A DNA stretch of 64,000 bases from assembly GCA_003971905.1 (NCBI GenBank), contig RSEE01000075.1:248001-312000 (forward strand), given 5' to 3'. The notes under the pieces are model-generated. The model saw only the letters and a list, made by a program, of their open reading frames with translations, was not told the origin of the DNA and searched no databases. A program made the position numbers and the translations under genes. This DNA is from Moniliella sp. 'wahieum'. Its lineage: Eukaryota > Basidiomycota > Moniliellomycetes > Moniliellales > Moniliellaceae. Shown here one piece after another: positions 11,146 to 23,209 of this stretch (the first letter of the stretch is position 1; each line of letters starts with the position of its first letter).

Positions 11146-12559
11146 ATGGAAGTCATCAACAACATCAACCCAGCCGTCGGCAAGGCCAACCTAGCCCCAT
11201 CCACGGTGTGCCGATGGGGGGAAGTTGTTCGACCCTGCTGTGCATCTCGCGTACGAAAAGCCGCTCGAAGACGGATGCATGTCCATGGCCGACTTGGCTT
11301 TGGGAAACCTCAATGCACCTTCCACGCGGGGTTGTTCCAGCCCTTTCCCTCTGGCATCGTACGAAGGCGTCAAAGCAATGCGACAGGCAATTTTTCAGCC
11401 AAACGTACTGGACCATCACATGATGCAGTCTGCGCTGGCTGGGCCTCATGCCCAATTGCGCGGCATGGCCCCGGAGGCATCCAAGTTTGTGTATGACTTT
11501 TGGATGCATCCCAAAACGCTGGCAGCCGTCTCAGAAGCAGCTGGTGAAGATTTGGTCCCCGTCTTTGACTATGAGGTACGTCCCAGCCTTTTCATACTTA
11601 TGGAGTTCATCAGGGATGAACTAACTGAATCTTTTTCTTTTCACAAAGTTGGGGCACACAAAATCCAAATCCCAGCCGGGTGGGACCGGCGCGAGTACAT
11701 TAACACGCTGTCGGCGGACCCATTTGCCAAATCGCATGTCTCTGTCGCACCCAAGGATGGGAAGAAGACAAAGCCCGTCGTGGGTTTATCACCGTGACGC
11801 CTACCCTTGGGTTTGCGTTCTCATGCTATCTGACGTCGAAGGCATGGAGGGGGAGAGACCGAGATCCGACGTGGCGATGGGGAGGCGATCAAAGCAATTG
11901 GACCGAGCCTGGGATCGTGTGTGATGATGCAGGGTGGCTACATTACCCATGCCGCTCTTCCTTGCAACAATGCATTTGAGCGCATCACCATGGTCACCTC
12001 CTTCCGTCCCAAGCGCGCGACGGAAGACATTACGAGCTTGCATAACATTCGCAACTGCTCCAACACGCACGAGGTGTACGACCAGTACGTCGTGTCTCGA
12101 CTTGATCTGGTGCAGCAAACCCTTGATGGCTACAAGCTATGCTCGCTCACCGTCGCCGGGCCATTGAGGATGCTTACGGCCGGTCGCGGAGGCCTCAAGG
12201 CCCCAACGGTTGATTTCGACGAACTCCGTCAGCTTAAACAGGTGGTCGATGGTGTGTTTGCCAATGCCTTGAACCAGATGAAGCCGTTTGGTTTAGACCC
12301 TGAAGGCGACGACAAGTGGACTCCGGCTCCACGCATGGTCCAAGAGACCTCATCAAGCTGTGAATGTGAAGTTGCGTACTCTGCATTCATAGACGCGTGG
12401 GGTGTTTCAAGCCTGATGGACATTTACGCCCGTCCCTTCTTCCCCCCATTCCCCCTCACCGCAATTGTGTATATGTTCCAATTAGCAGCGTTCTTACCGC
12501 TCATATGCCTGTCGATACAACTCAACCAATTGAAGTCAAATCATTCCAAGGAAATGTGA
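11146..12559 (+). CDS. Fungal 2OG-Fe(II) dioxygenase-like protein
   Basis: This resembles a family of uncharacterised fungal proteins with a 2-oxoglutarate/Fe(II) dioxygenase core; the substrate is unknown. The ATG at 11146 gives MEVINNINPAVGKANLAPST. The core has YHRDAYPWVCVLMLSD (about 11790-11838), where HRD supplies the H-x-D iron ligands. It continues with GYITHAALP (about 11935-11960) for the distal His and ITMVTSFRPKR for the 2OG-binding Arg. A clean 73-nt intron (11576-11648) joins DYE to LGHT. Frame slips sit in homopolymers: a G run at 11215-11221, an A run at 11660-11663, and a G run near 11841. Each costs one or two bases and restores family-like sequence when allowed for. The C-terminal stretch after about 12340 looks non-conserved, so the stop is uncertain. 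A TATA box lies 143 bp upstream. Confidence 0.75.
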
Positions 12560-13654
12560 CTCGAAGGTGGATCGGTAGTGCCATCCATCTCGATCTGGGT
12601 CCCTTTCGCTGGCGGCGAACGGAAGGTCTTTTTTGAGGGAAAGGGGCCGGGTCGGGGGAGGAGTGCAGCAGATATCTGATCGATGAGTGTAATCGCTGTG
12701 CGTTCGTCGTCGTTATCATATGTTAGTGGATCTTTAATTGATTGATGTGCGTATAATTTAACGCGCAGCACCAGGGCAACGCCGCGCTTAAAAATCCTCT
12801 ACCGTATCTCTGTTATTTTTCATCGACTCTGGCAAGAATATTGACTCGATAAGCAATTCGATCAAGATGACCAATGAAGCTGATGATCGATGAAGCTTGA
12901 AGTCGATGAAGTCCATGCAGGCGGCTAGTTCAACACGTTCAACAGGCGGGGGTGCGTATTCTCATTCAGGTGGAGGTACCTTACATGTTACAGGGGATTT
13001 CTAGTAACCGTCCTGTCCACATGGGTCAGTCAGTTTCATCCCGCAACTATCGTCGTTCAAGCTACTTATGATGGGATCTTGCAACCTGTGCAGATGACTC
13101 TCCTCCCGAACGGGAGTTCAAGCGGCTGTGTTCAGCACATCGCTTCTGTACAGCCTGTATCTAACTAGAAAAGGGGCCACCGACGGGCCTACGGCCCGGT
13201 CTTTCGCCCCAGTCTGTTCCTTCGCCACTGTTAACCGTTTCACGACGCCCGCAGAACGGGTCGGTTTAGGCGCAGCGTTTCTTTGTCCCAGCCTTAAGCT
13301 CTGTCAATGATATGGTTACAGTATAGAGATTAGGGTCTAGAGACCTGCGCCTGTTCTCTCTCTCGTCGAGGGCAAAGGTGTCAAAAGCATGCTAATTAAA
13401 GCATCGAGCACTGGTGGGCTCCTGCGGCGGGAAAAGAGGTAGAGTATAATGCCATCAGTCGTGAACGTGTGAAGCCCATATACAAGACAGAAGCTTCTTC
13501 AAGAACGACAACCGATAAACCCGATTGCTCGACCAGGCCTGCGTAGGCTTCAGATTCTAGGCGCGCGCCTGTACTGAAGGAAAATCACTGATCTTACATC
13601 AATATACCGGCAGAGGAGAGTTGTTCCTTAGGGAAACATGTAGGTATTGTTGCC
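12560..13654. other. Convergent intergenic region
   Basis: This lies between the dioxygenase-like gene and the 3' end of nicotinate phosphoribosyltransferase. It contains a partial AAGCTTGA element near 12893-12912. No gene or RNA recognised. Confidence 0.4.
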
Positions 13655-15197
13655 TCAAGCATCTTCAACCTGCTCTTGATCTTCCGATGGTTCAAGGCCA
13701 AAGCGACGCTTGACCAGCCTGTACGAACATCACGTTAGTGTTCGGCATCACGATAAGGGGGGGTAACACGTACATGACTTCCTCAGGGTCACCAGTGTTC
13801 TTGGTCAATTCGTCCGAAATCTTGACGACCGGCTGGCCATTGAGGCTGCGCAGTTTAATCACAATGTTGAGCGCTTTGCTCTTCTGGGTTGGGTCTGAAG
13901 CACGGCTAAAGTCGTTGGTCAAGTTGGTGCCAATACCAAAGGCGGAGCCAATGCCAATCTCGTTGGCGTACGAAGCCAGAGCCAAGGCCCTCTCCACGTC
14001 CAGTCCATCGGAGAAGACGATCAACTTGGTCTTGGGGTCCACTCCAAGAGATTCATAAGCCGCCTTGGCTTTGCGAGCAAAATCATAACTGTCACCCGAG
14101 TCTTGTCTCACCCCCTTCCACCGGCGAATAATCTCACGGCCCCGCTTGATATCCGCCGCATCCTCTTGGGCGTAACGGGGAGGGGTCCGGTCGCCAGGGA
14201 GGGGCGCGAGCAAGTCCTTCCAGAAGACCGAAGTGGAAAATGTATCGGTAAGAGCGATGGTCAGGTCTTCGGCAGGCGTATGCGGGACAAGGCGGGGGGC
14301 GAGTAGACGGCATCCCACTTTTGTGCACTTATCAAATTGACGCGGCGGTATCCCTCGAGCGCAGCAATGGCCATCGTCCATTCGTGCGCAACCGTTCCAC
14401 TTGGCGGGATGCCAAACACCCGGGCGAGGTGCACGTTGGAGGTGCCGACAAGTGCTCCCACGCTCGCCGCTCCTTCCACCGGTCCGGCAGATTTGGCCTG
14501 CTCGGCACCCTCGCATAGCCCTTTGATCACAACCTCCTGTACCTTGAAGGAACGGCGACGACGAGTGCCAAACTCCGAGTACTTGATCCATGTGGACCAG
14601 CTTCTTGCTCTTGGCCGCAGCCAGCTCTGCAGGGAAGAGGAGGGAAAGGTGAGTAGTCATGCTCACAAGCGCCGGGAAGGCCAGACATACCTTCCTGCCC
14701 ATCCATGGACCAGTCGGTATCAACAACGCTGAAGTAACTTCGGAAATAATGGCCATGAGCGGGACCTCGTAGAGGATCACATCGCGCCACTTGCCCGACA
14801 CGGTAAGGTGCAAGTCAAGCCATCCTTCCTCCTCCGTTGTCGTTCCATCCGGTTGCTGGACGGTACGGGTAGCCGGGGTGGGGAGAGCGTGACCTGTGCG
14901 GGTCAAAGCGGAACTTGGTGAGGTAGTCCAGGTATGCGGGCTGGAGGTAAGGGCACGCCTGCTCAAGATAAGCACGCTCGTCAGGCTGGAGAGAAATGTG
15001 CTGCAGTGCATCAACAGCCACTTGGATGGCTTCGATCGCCTTCTGAGTGAACTTCATGCGGGGGAACGGTTGGTAAACCAGTAGCTGACGTTGGCATCGG
15101 GATAGGTGAGCAGCACGGCCTGCTGCATCGTCAGCTTGTAGAGGTCCGTGTCGAGAAGGGAGTGGATAACCGCTCCCGGAATATCAGTGGGGGTCAT
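13655..15197 (-). CDS. NPT1: Nicotinate phosphoribosyltransferase
   Basis: This enzyme makes nicotinate mononucleotide from nicotinate and PRPP in the NAD salvage (Preiss-Handler) pathway. The ATG at 15197 gives MTPTDIPGAVIHSLLDTDLY followed by KLTMQQAVL, the family's N-terminal signature. Further in are MKFTQKAIEAIQVAVDALQH, LIVFSDGLDVERALALASYA (about 13985-14045) and SAFGIGTNLTNDF (about 13910-13950), the phosphate-binding strand. A clean intron near the 3' end (about 13720-13775, starting GTACGTG) joins EEVM to LVKRRFGLEPSEDQEQVEDA and the stop at 13655. One to three frame slips occur in the middle (near 15060, 14800, 14550 and 14280), partly introns and partly probable homopolymer errors. 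Length fits the family. Identification is firm. Confidence 0.9.
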
Positions 15198-15940
15198 CGT
15201 CGCGGTGGGCACAGTGGTGCACAGAAAAAGGTGGCGGTAGGGACGCTCAGCTGAGCTGGTGGTGGTGACGAGGAAGGCCGGTTCGGTGTTGCCCAAGTCA
15301 AGCCATGATACGCTCAGCTCAAAGTTCACCCCGGCGCCGCAAACTTTCAACTGCCTGCCAAACCATGCGGCGATATCGGCCAACAATCGGGGTGGCCCAC
15401 AGGGTGGCCCAGGTGTTGGAAGATGGGTGGGACAGCGACCGAGGGACTAACTACACCCGGTGGGAAGAACTGCTTCTGCCTGCTTACGCCTCTGGGTTCT
15501 GTGGTCCAAAGCGCCTAGGGATTGCTTTCCCTCGCGTCCGACCGGAGGCCACTATCACAGTTACGGTATCACACCTACTAGTAGTAGCTATTATTATAGT
15601 GTTTGCTTTCGGCACGTACTGGGCAGCACAAGCACGCCGTGGGGCGCTCGCGTTACATCTCCGGACACCGAGTCCCGCATTTCGTAGACCTCTCATTGAA
15701 GTACACGCCAGCCCCATGAGACTATAGTGAGCGAGATCCGGCATGGGCAACTTACACATGCTGCGGTTAATGCTCTCAGCAGCGCTTGCTCTTCATTAGG
15801 ACCCGTCTGATTCCGCTACAGCAGCGCCTCGAGTGTGGTAACGACAAGATAACCCGTTACCCCCACGCTCAAGACTTACACCCCCCTCAGTCCGGTCGGG
15901 CTCCAGACTGGACCATAGCTATGGTGATGCCGGCCAACGT
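15198..15940. other. Intergenic region upstream of NPT1
   Basis: Promoter side of NPT1 and 3' side of the unidentified minus-strand gene. Open frames here have no family resemblance. Confidence 0.4.
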
Positions 15941-16645
15941 TTAGTTACTATACTGAGGCATGGGTGTCTTGGTGCCGACGTGGACGTGGAGGACGTTGAG
16001 CTCAGTACCGGCTGAATCCAATGCTTCACTGATCGACTCGAGCGTCGTCGTCACCTCACTCAGCAGACCCTCCCATTTCTCTACATTTGGGGAGGTGGGG
16101 GAAACAAGGCGTCGAGTGATCCGGGGAATCTAGGGCGGACAACCGTTCGAGGGGGAAAGGAGGTCGAGAGAGGATCCGACTTGGAGTACATACGCGCCGT
16201 GCGAATGGCCTAAACCTACACAGGGGTTTGGGTCCATGACGTACCCGTCAGTAGGAGGTGGTATAGCCCACGACACGGTGACGCTAGAATTGGCCAAAAA
16301 GCATTGGATTAGTGGTTATTTTCATCAAGCACAGAATCGACTCAGAAGGGGCTCCGTAGGAACCAAGGAGTCAGACTCGGGGCGGGAGGTAAGACGCTGG
16401 GCCATGCCAGGAAAGATATAGCCAGCCAAGTAGGTGAGGATCTTTGGGGGTGCTTTCCTGGGGGCAAGAGCAGGATGATGGGATTGGTGCGGTAAGACCA
16501 GGTCTCGGTTGCATGCTGAGTAGGTTGGGTCGGAGAACGGGTGGGGAGGGACTGTGAGGGCCCCTGGTGGTCAATGGGTGCGCGCACTTCGTTGCACACC
16601 GCCCAATGGTTGTGGTCCAGCCGAGGCCAGGCAGCGGGGCTCCAT
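15941..16645 (-). CDS. Unidentified spliced gene
   Basis: Several coding-like blocks on the minus strand are separated by plausible introns. The last exon reads EKWEGLLSEVTTTLESISEA then LDSAGTELNVLHVHVGTKTP and stops at 15941. It is preceded by a candidate intron beginning GTATGT (about 16090-16190). Upstream blocks include VTVSWAIPPPTDGYVMDP (about 16215-16270) and KILTYLAGYIFPGMAQRLTS (about 16385-16445), the latter after a good acceptor (CTTGCCCCCAG). The start is uncertain; an ATG at 16645 faces the Nab2-like gene about 140 bp away. I do not recognise the family, and not all exon phases join cleanly. Confidence 0.4.
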
Positions 16646-16782
16646 GGTGCTAGTCGGCTCTGCAAATTCCAAGTGCATCCCCGCCAGAGGCGTGAGCGGC
16701 GGAAAGCGCCACGACCAATTCCGCCAGTCTTTTATTTCGCACCGCTGTCTACTCGCCTGCATTCGTCCTCGCCGCCACCCAC

Positions 16783-18641
16783 CATGTCGCTCGACACCCT
16801 CACGCCCTTGCCGCTCGAGATCAAAACACCTCCCGCGGATGCCCTCCAGGCTCTGGTTCAGGACGAGCTCGCTGCTCGTGCTGGGCACCGCCTGACGACG
16901 GCGTCATGGCCGAGTACACGGTGGTTATGGCTGCCAACGGCAAGACCGGCGCACAGGTGGCGGACGAGCTGCGCGACGTGATTGGCGCCGTCCGACTTTG
17001 ATCCTCTGTTTGTGGTGTGGCTGTGGAACACGGCCACTGCACTACTACAGGCGTCCTGTTCCCCTTCTCATTCACGGCCACGGAACCCGTTGCCCAGACC
17101 GCGGATGCACCCTATCGTCTGCCTTTGCACCGGGCCCGCTCCCGCTCTCCTATGCGTCGCAGTCGCTCGCCCCCATCCCGCTCTGCTGGGGCGGGCAGAA
17201 CAGGAGCGTTCCTTTCGGGGTCGCCCGTACGTCCTCAGAAAGAGCTGTTCGAAGCTGCGGTGCACGACGCGGTCGCTCCCCCTATTCGTGTTCGCGGCCG
17301 GGGACAAGGCCGGGCAATGGACATGGACACGGACATGGACGACGAAATGTCTCATGTCCTGGGCCTGGACAGGTCCAAGCGCGAGGCCGAATTTCAGCAA
17401 CGGGAAAATCAGCGTGGTGGGAACAAAAGGGAGCTCTTCCCCAACTCTCCGGCCTCGCGCGACGTCAACATTCGCGGCCGAGCGGGCAAGAAGCAACACC
17501 TCTTCCAACAAGCCTTCCATCTTTGCTCGCACTATGACCCCCAACCCCAATTTGCCTGAATTTGTACCTCGTACCCTGCAGACTGCGGAAGGTGGTCAGG
17601 ATGATGAGAGCATGGACATCAACACCGACTCTGTCCTACTTCCCAATCCCTCTTGGCTCGCCTCGGCCCGCAACAATCGGACCCTTCCTCCGCATCTGCT
17701 CCCACCACTGCCCCTCTCGCGGGATCAACTCGGTGGATGTCCGCCAGTTCCCCTTGGAGCCCTCCAAGGAGGAGTCGTGTCGTTTGGTTGCGCTGCACCA
17801 ACCCCATGTGCGTCTACAGCCACTCCACCCCGGTCCTGGCCAACTCTCCAAAGGAAGGCGATGCGATGATGTTGTCTACGACCCACTGCCCTGCTGGCCC
17901 CAAGTGCCGCAACAAGGGGTGCACCTTCTCCCACCCTTCTCCAGCAGTCTCGGTCCTTGCCTCGCGGGCCCAAGCTGCGGCGCGGGCCCAGATGGCACGT
18001 GCCCGCCTGAGTGCCGTGGTGGCCTCTACCCCAGCGGCGGCGGCGACGACGGCGCGGTCGTGCCGCTTCCAACTGGCTTGCACCAACCCTCATTGCAGCT
18101 TTGCGCATTTCGATGCGCAGGGTGCGCCCATCCCGCCTCCGCTCAGCAAGCTGGTACCCCCAATGTGGCCCGTGCTTCCCTCGTCCCTTCTTCGGATGCG
18201 GATGCGTCGCAGCCGGCCAGTTCGGATGGCTCGCAAGCCGTGATCGACCTGGACAAACCCTCGACGACACGGCAAGCATGGCGAAACCGTGTCGGTATGG
18301 CGTGCACTGCACCCGGGCCGGGTGCTTCTTTTCCCATCCTGCAGGCCGGGTGGAACCGCAAGCCGGTGCCGGCGCCGGCGCAGCCTGGGCCAACCGGCCC
18401 AAGCCCACCTGGTTCACCCCGCACCAAAGTACCGTGTTTGATGCGTCGGGCGCGCAAGCTCGCGCCCCGGCCGCATGCAATTTGGTGCCCAATGCTACCG
18501 CGCCGGCTGTACCTTTCCCATCCTCCCGAACGCCAGCCGCCCCTGCCGCCGGCACCGCCCACCACCTCCACTCGTCTCGCCGCCTTCGCCTCGGAGCGTG
18601 ACCCGAACGAGGTGGAGCGCATCATCCCGTCTACTACGTGA
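16783..18641 (+). CDS. NAB2: Nab2/ZC3H14-type poly(A)-binding zinc-finger protein
   Basis: This is a nuclear poly(A) RNA-binding protein that controls tail length and mRNA export. The ATG at 16783 gives MSLDTLTPLPLEIKTPPADA, then a helical N-terminal domain (about 16783-17060) resembling the Nab2 PWI-like fold. Next comes an Arg/Ser-rich segment (RSRSPMRRSRSPPSRSAGAG, about 17135-17190). The C-terminal half carries tandem CCCH fingers of the C-x5-C-x4-6-C-x3-H kind: RCTNPMCVYSH (17795), CPAGPKCRNKGCTFSH (17888), CRFQLACTNPHCSFAH (18060), CRYGVHCTRAGCFFSH (18290) and FGAQCYRAGCTF (18480). At least five fingers are visible. The fingers lie in alternating frames; short introns or homopolymer slips are needed near 16895, 17540 and 18250. 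Finger spacing makes the family clear. Confidence 0.82.
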
Positions 18642-19185
18642 TTTCTACTACTCGCCTCTTGTCATTTTCGGAAAAACAGCCTGTGTCTCGAATTGCCTTG
18701 CATGAGCTATACTCCTGATTGCTGAGCGTCACCAATATCGGAGCTGGAACTGTGATAGAGCGTTAGATCTGGTTCAATATTCCGTATTCAGTGGGCCTAG
18801 CCATCGAATCAAACGGGCGTGCCAACGAACTACTAGTACGAGCCGATGACACCATGTCGGCACGGCATGCCAAAGCGAAGAGTGTGAGATTCGTATTACG
18901 GACCGCCGTCGATTCTTTTGCCAATCTACTATAGGATAGTCAGGGCCGCAAGCAGGGATAGCAGTGCACCATGAATGGATGAAGGAGATACAGGAAGAGC
19001 ACAGCAAACGCAAGCTGGGAAGAGACAGTAGAATGTGTTGGTTAAGTATAAGAGTCCATCGTGGTGGACTGAATGAAGGGCCAAAGTCGAACGGGATGCA
19101 TGATGTGATGACGAGCTGAGGCTTGAGCAGCCGAGGGAATAGAGTAAGAAATGAGAGTGAGGTGGAAAGAGGGAAGCAAAAAGGC
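18642..19185. other. Convergent intergenic region
   Basis: Between the 3' ends of the Nab2-like gene and the MFS transporter. No feature recognised. Confidence 0.4.
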
Positions 19186-21109
19186 AGGTTAAGGAACCCT
19201 GGCGCCGGGGCACACGTTGCAGGGGGACACAGGGGGGATAGCTTTTAGGCAGCCGGGGCCTCGGCGGCCTTGTGGTGGAGATGCTGCCCACTTCCGACTC
19301 GACAGGCAGCGCGCCACCTTCCTTGTCCATCCCACGGTCAATCTTGGCGCGCCTTGCGCCGCGTACGGGGCCATCGAGTTCGGCGCCCGTCTGGACCGAG
19401 GCGTAGGGCGAGCGCGAGCGGATTGTCTCTCCCTTCCAGATCAAGATGAAAGGCAGCGGGATGGCAATGGCAATGAGCAGACTGAGCAGCAGGCCGGCGT
19501 ACTGGAAGCCCATGTTGTTGAACATTTGGTTGGTAAACAGAGGGAAACTGGCCGCCATCAGGTTGCGAATGAAGCCCTGGGCGCCAATGGCCGAGGCGGA
19601 CGACTCGCCATATGCATCGGTCAGGTACGCTGAACCGATTGGAAGATCCAGACAATGCCGATCAGCAGTAGCACCAGACCAATCTCGGGCGATCCAGTGC
19701 ACCCAAGGGTACGGCGCCGTAAAGGAAAGATGAACATGCCAATCGTGCACACGATTCCACCTGCCGCACCGTAGTACAGACGCACCTCCGGAAGCGCGTG
19801 GCCACCATGGGCCTCTGCCGACTTTTGGTAGAGATACGAGTCGTGGAAGAGGAAGCCCCAGCCAATGAAGGTGCCAAGGATCGGACCAATGTAAGCCAGA
19901 CCGGTGTTGCCTTCGCCCCAGCCACGGATGTTGGAAAAGGCAATGGGGATCGCACCAAATAGGGCAAAGATCAAACTCCACACGTACGCCAGCCAGAGAG
20001 AAGAAGCACAACAGGCTCCTTGACAATCATCACGGCCGCACGCGTCGTCGACACCTTGAGCAGTTCCTGCAAACTAGGCGTTTCCAACTCGTCGGGCGAA
20101 CGGTAGCGGTTGTCTCCCGTCTCCTTGCGCAACTTTTTCGCGCGGCGAGAGAGCAACGCACTACCACGAGGCTCGCAAAAAGATGCACTCGAGAATGAGA
20201 ACGGTGCCATTGATCGCCATTTGGATCCACTCGATCGCCCGCCACCCCAGGTTGTGACGGGCGTCAATGTAGCCGGCATAGAGCGGCGAGGCTGTCGTGC
20301 CCAGTACGGCAACCAAGGTGAACAAGGCGACCGGCAACCCAATCTCGTTTGGACGCCAGATCGAGGCAAGCGTACCGGGGATGATGGTCGTGCCGGCCGC
20401 ACCAAAGACGCCCGAAAAAAACCGGCCAATGATCACGGTCCAAATGTTCTGCGCCTCAAACAGCGCAATGAACCAGATCACAAAGCCGGCGTAGCAAGCC
20501 AGGTACACAGGCTGTGCGCCCAGGAACTCTGACACTGGGCCGAGGATGGGAGGGACCTGAGGAAGAAGGAGGAACGTCAGAAACAGAGGATGGTCACTTT
20601 GATGAGCCAGGGATACGCACCAGAGAGAAGGCAACGTTGAATACAGTAAAGCCCAACCGACCCAGCTCCACCGCTGTTAGGGTAGACCGAACACGCCGTC
20701 AGTAGGTGGCAATATAAGAAGGCAAGGACCCAAGAAGAGGAGAGATACGTACACGCATGAAGCTCTTTGCACATTCTCGACACACCTGACCCGTAGGCAG
20801 CGGTGGCCAGACCAATGAAGAGACACATGGCACAGAGAAGGGAAGTGTTGATCCACTTCTTGCCCTTGGACCAGTTCATCGGGTTTTCGGGGTCGTCGGG
20901 CCCGTCCCAGTCAACAAGGATGACGTTACCCTGGCGAACTTCCTGCATGATCTCGGGGCTGAGCTTCGTGCTGGTCGGGGGGACATCGGCGGTGCTGGAA
21001 CGGCAGTGTGTTGGCCGTCAGAGTCGCCAGCGTCGGCGTCCCCGGTGGCATACTGCTCCTTGCCAGGGAAGAAATCGGCACGGATGTTGGTTTGCTTTTT
21101 GAGTACCAT
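19186..21109 (-). CDS. MFS transporter, DHA1-like drug or polyamine exporter
   Basis: This is a twelve-helix proton antiporter of the plasma membrane. The N-terminal tail (ATG at 21109) contains DPENPMNWSKGKKW (about 20845-20890), the DHA1 hallmark before helix 1. Helical blocks follow: INTSLLCAMCLFIGLATAAY, then FLGAQPVYLACYAGFVIWFI, then IIGRFFSGVFGAAGTTIIPG (about 20370-20430, the GRFFxGxxG motif typical of fungal polyamine/multidrug transporters). The central loop is RRAKKLRKETGDNRYRSPDE. The C-terminal half has YIGPILGTFIGWGFLFHD and FPLFTNQMFNNMGFQYAGLL. It ends with a basic tail after FILIWKGETIRSRSP. Pieces are joined by introns near 20590 and 20750 and by several apparent one-base slips. 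The substrate cannot be told. Confidence 0.85.
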
Positions 21110-21464
21110 TGCTGGTAAAACAAGGGTAAGGGAGTGGAAGTGGAAGGAGAGTGCAAAGGTACGTTTTATGTAGTGGAGAGAGGATCACGGGTGCGGGTTA
21201 CTTTTAGCTTCGTAGGTCTAACTTCTACTTCGCTTCCCGCTTCCCGGCGAGGCAAGGCCAGGCCTGGCTGGGCTGGAAGCTGGAAGTATGACCGGATGTG
21301 GTGACATTCCGACATGTGGCACGCGACACTAATCCCCTCTCTCCTACCGCGGGGGCGGCGGTGCGCTGGTTGAGTACCGAGTGCGTTGAACGAACGTTGA
21401 GCGTAGTTGCCGGGCGCTGAGCGCGCTGAGCACGGAGGCGCTGAGGCAGTGAGATGGTGAGACC

Positions 21465-21493
21465 GAGATCTGAGATCTGAGATGAGATCTGAG
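21465..21493. repeat. 7-bp tandem repeat, AGATCT core
   Basis: Units of GAGATCT repeated, with one interrupted unit in the middle. Confidence 0.85.
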
Positions 21494-21820
21494 AAGAGGC
21501 CTGCGGCTGAGAGAGTGGGCTGCACCCACACCAACACTCCGGAGGCCGATCGGGGGGATAGGGGTAGGAGGTAGGAGGGTGTGGGACGGCGCGGGCGATG
21601 CCTGATATATGATGGCTGATGCAGGTGATGGAACGGAGCAGGCACACGATGGCGTAGCGAAATGGTAGGCACAGCCGCTGCGCCGCGAGCTGCTCTGTCG
21701 ATGCGACAGTCAACAAAAAAACCTGCCGTGCTCCAGAGCCACGACCACTGGCCCCATGCGAGGCCGGCAAACCACAGGATCGATGATGCAATGATGATGC
21801 CTGTGATGCCTGTGACATGG

Positions 21821-21844
21821 GATGCATGATGCATGGTGCATGAT
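21821..21844. repeat. 7-bp tandem repeat, ATGCAT core
   Basis: Three units of the form GATGCAT or GGTGCAT in a row. Confidence 0.8.
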
Positions 21845-22025
21845 ACCTGTGATGGGTGGCCACGCAGGTGCTGGGTGCTGCAGTGCAGGGCGCATGCCAG
21901 AGTCTGTCCGGCGGGAGAAAAGGTGCCGCGGGGGCACTGCCCGTAGGGCACCCAAGGGCAGTTCGGTTGAAATACACACAGCTGGCGCACGCCTTTTCGA
22001 TCCAGCCAGCAGATCCATTCACCCT

Positions 22026-22044
22026 CGATCATCGATCATCATCG
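22026..22044. repeat. 7-bp tandem repeat, GATC core
   Basis: CGATCATCGATCATCATCG, two units of CGATCAT. Confidence 0.75.
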
Positions 22045-22331
22045 CTATCGATCCATCGCGCGCCCTTGGGGCCCATTCTCAGCGCTAGGGGTGGGACGGG
22101 CTAGGATGGGCTTCGTGGTCTGCCCTGTTCTTTTTCTCCCAGGATCTAGTAACTATGGTACTTCCGACCTGCCATAAGTTCACACGTTCACAGCTGAGTC
22201 CCTGCCACTAGCCGTTCTCATCGACGTCCTCTGTCACATGCATCACATGCAGTATGCACTCCCCAGCTTTTTGTGGAAGCAGAGAGGGAGCATCACCAGG
22301 TGCATCACCCCGGCACCAAGGGGTTCAAAAG

Positions 22332-22363
22332 CTAGTAACTAGGAACTAGGAACTTGTAACTAC
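22332..22363. repeat. 7-bp tandem repeat, CTAG core
   Basis: Four units close to TAGTAAC/TAGGAAC in tandem, related to 10703-10716. Confidence 0.8.
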
Positions 22364-22462
22364 AAAACATCCGAGTAATACGACACGTGTTGTATAATAG
22401 CAACGCAGGATGTGTGACAGCGATGCAACACAGATCCACTCCTTCTCATCGATCCATACGGT

Positions 22463-22485
22463 TCATGCATCATGCATATGATGCA
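22463..22485. repeat. 7-bp tandem repeat, ATGCAT core
   Basis: Two units of TCATGCA followed by an inverted part copy (TATGATGCA), so the site is also partly palindromic. Confidence 0.75.
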
Positions 22486-23186
22486 GCAATGCAAAGCCGT
22501 GATGCATTATGAACGACGACTGACTAGTGTGATTAATGATTAGTTCACTACGCCCCCCTTTTCTTTCTCCACAAACCACTCCGCATCCATCCCCAGAGGG
22601 CTAGATTTTCCACGTCGGCACTTGTCCTTTCGTGTAAATTTCCTAATTCGTATGCATCAACACTGAATTGCCTGTCCAATCCATTCTTACCTACTGAATT
22701 CAATGAGATTCAATGGCGGCTGTTGACTGTGATCCTCTGGCTCCCAGTCGGTATACCAGGTTCGCCTCGGTTCCATCGGCTTCCACGCTGACGTCCCTGC
22801 GTGTCACTGTCCCTGTGCCCTGCACTCTCTCCTGTGTGACTCACTGTCCTGTGCCTAGTCCAGCCTCCTATATAGATGCCTCTGTACCCAGACCCAACTC
22901 TGGCTCCAATCCATCACCTTCTCCTCATCCTTCTGCCCGTCCGGCTCCCTAGGCCAACAGCGGCATCATGCATCAGTATCAGTCTGCCTTTCTGTACTCT
23001 CCGTACGTACACACACACAATCCCTGGTGCCTGGTCCCAGCTGGTACACGGTGGCACCTCCGGGTTCCCCCGTGTTCCTGGCTCTTTCCTCACCGGTCTT
23101 ACCTCCAACGCCACCACCTCCATCGTTTCCTCCCTCCTCTCCGATCTCTTGGGAGAGGGGAAAAAACAGCTCAGTACGAGTCTTGA

Positions 23187-23209
23187 GTGACTAGTGACTA
23201 GTGACTGAG
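23187..23209. repeat. 7-bp tandem repeat, CTAG core
   Basis: Three units of GTGACTA. Confidence 0.8.

Noticed and set aside
21166-22032. 288-codon minus-strand frame upstream of the MFS gene
   Set aside because: It is His/Ser/Pro-rich, driven by CAT repeats, and overlaps the transporter promoter.
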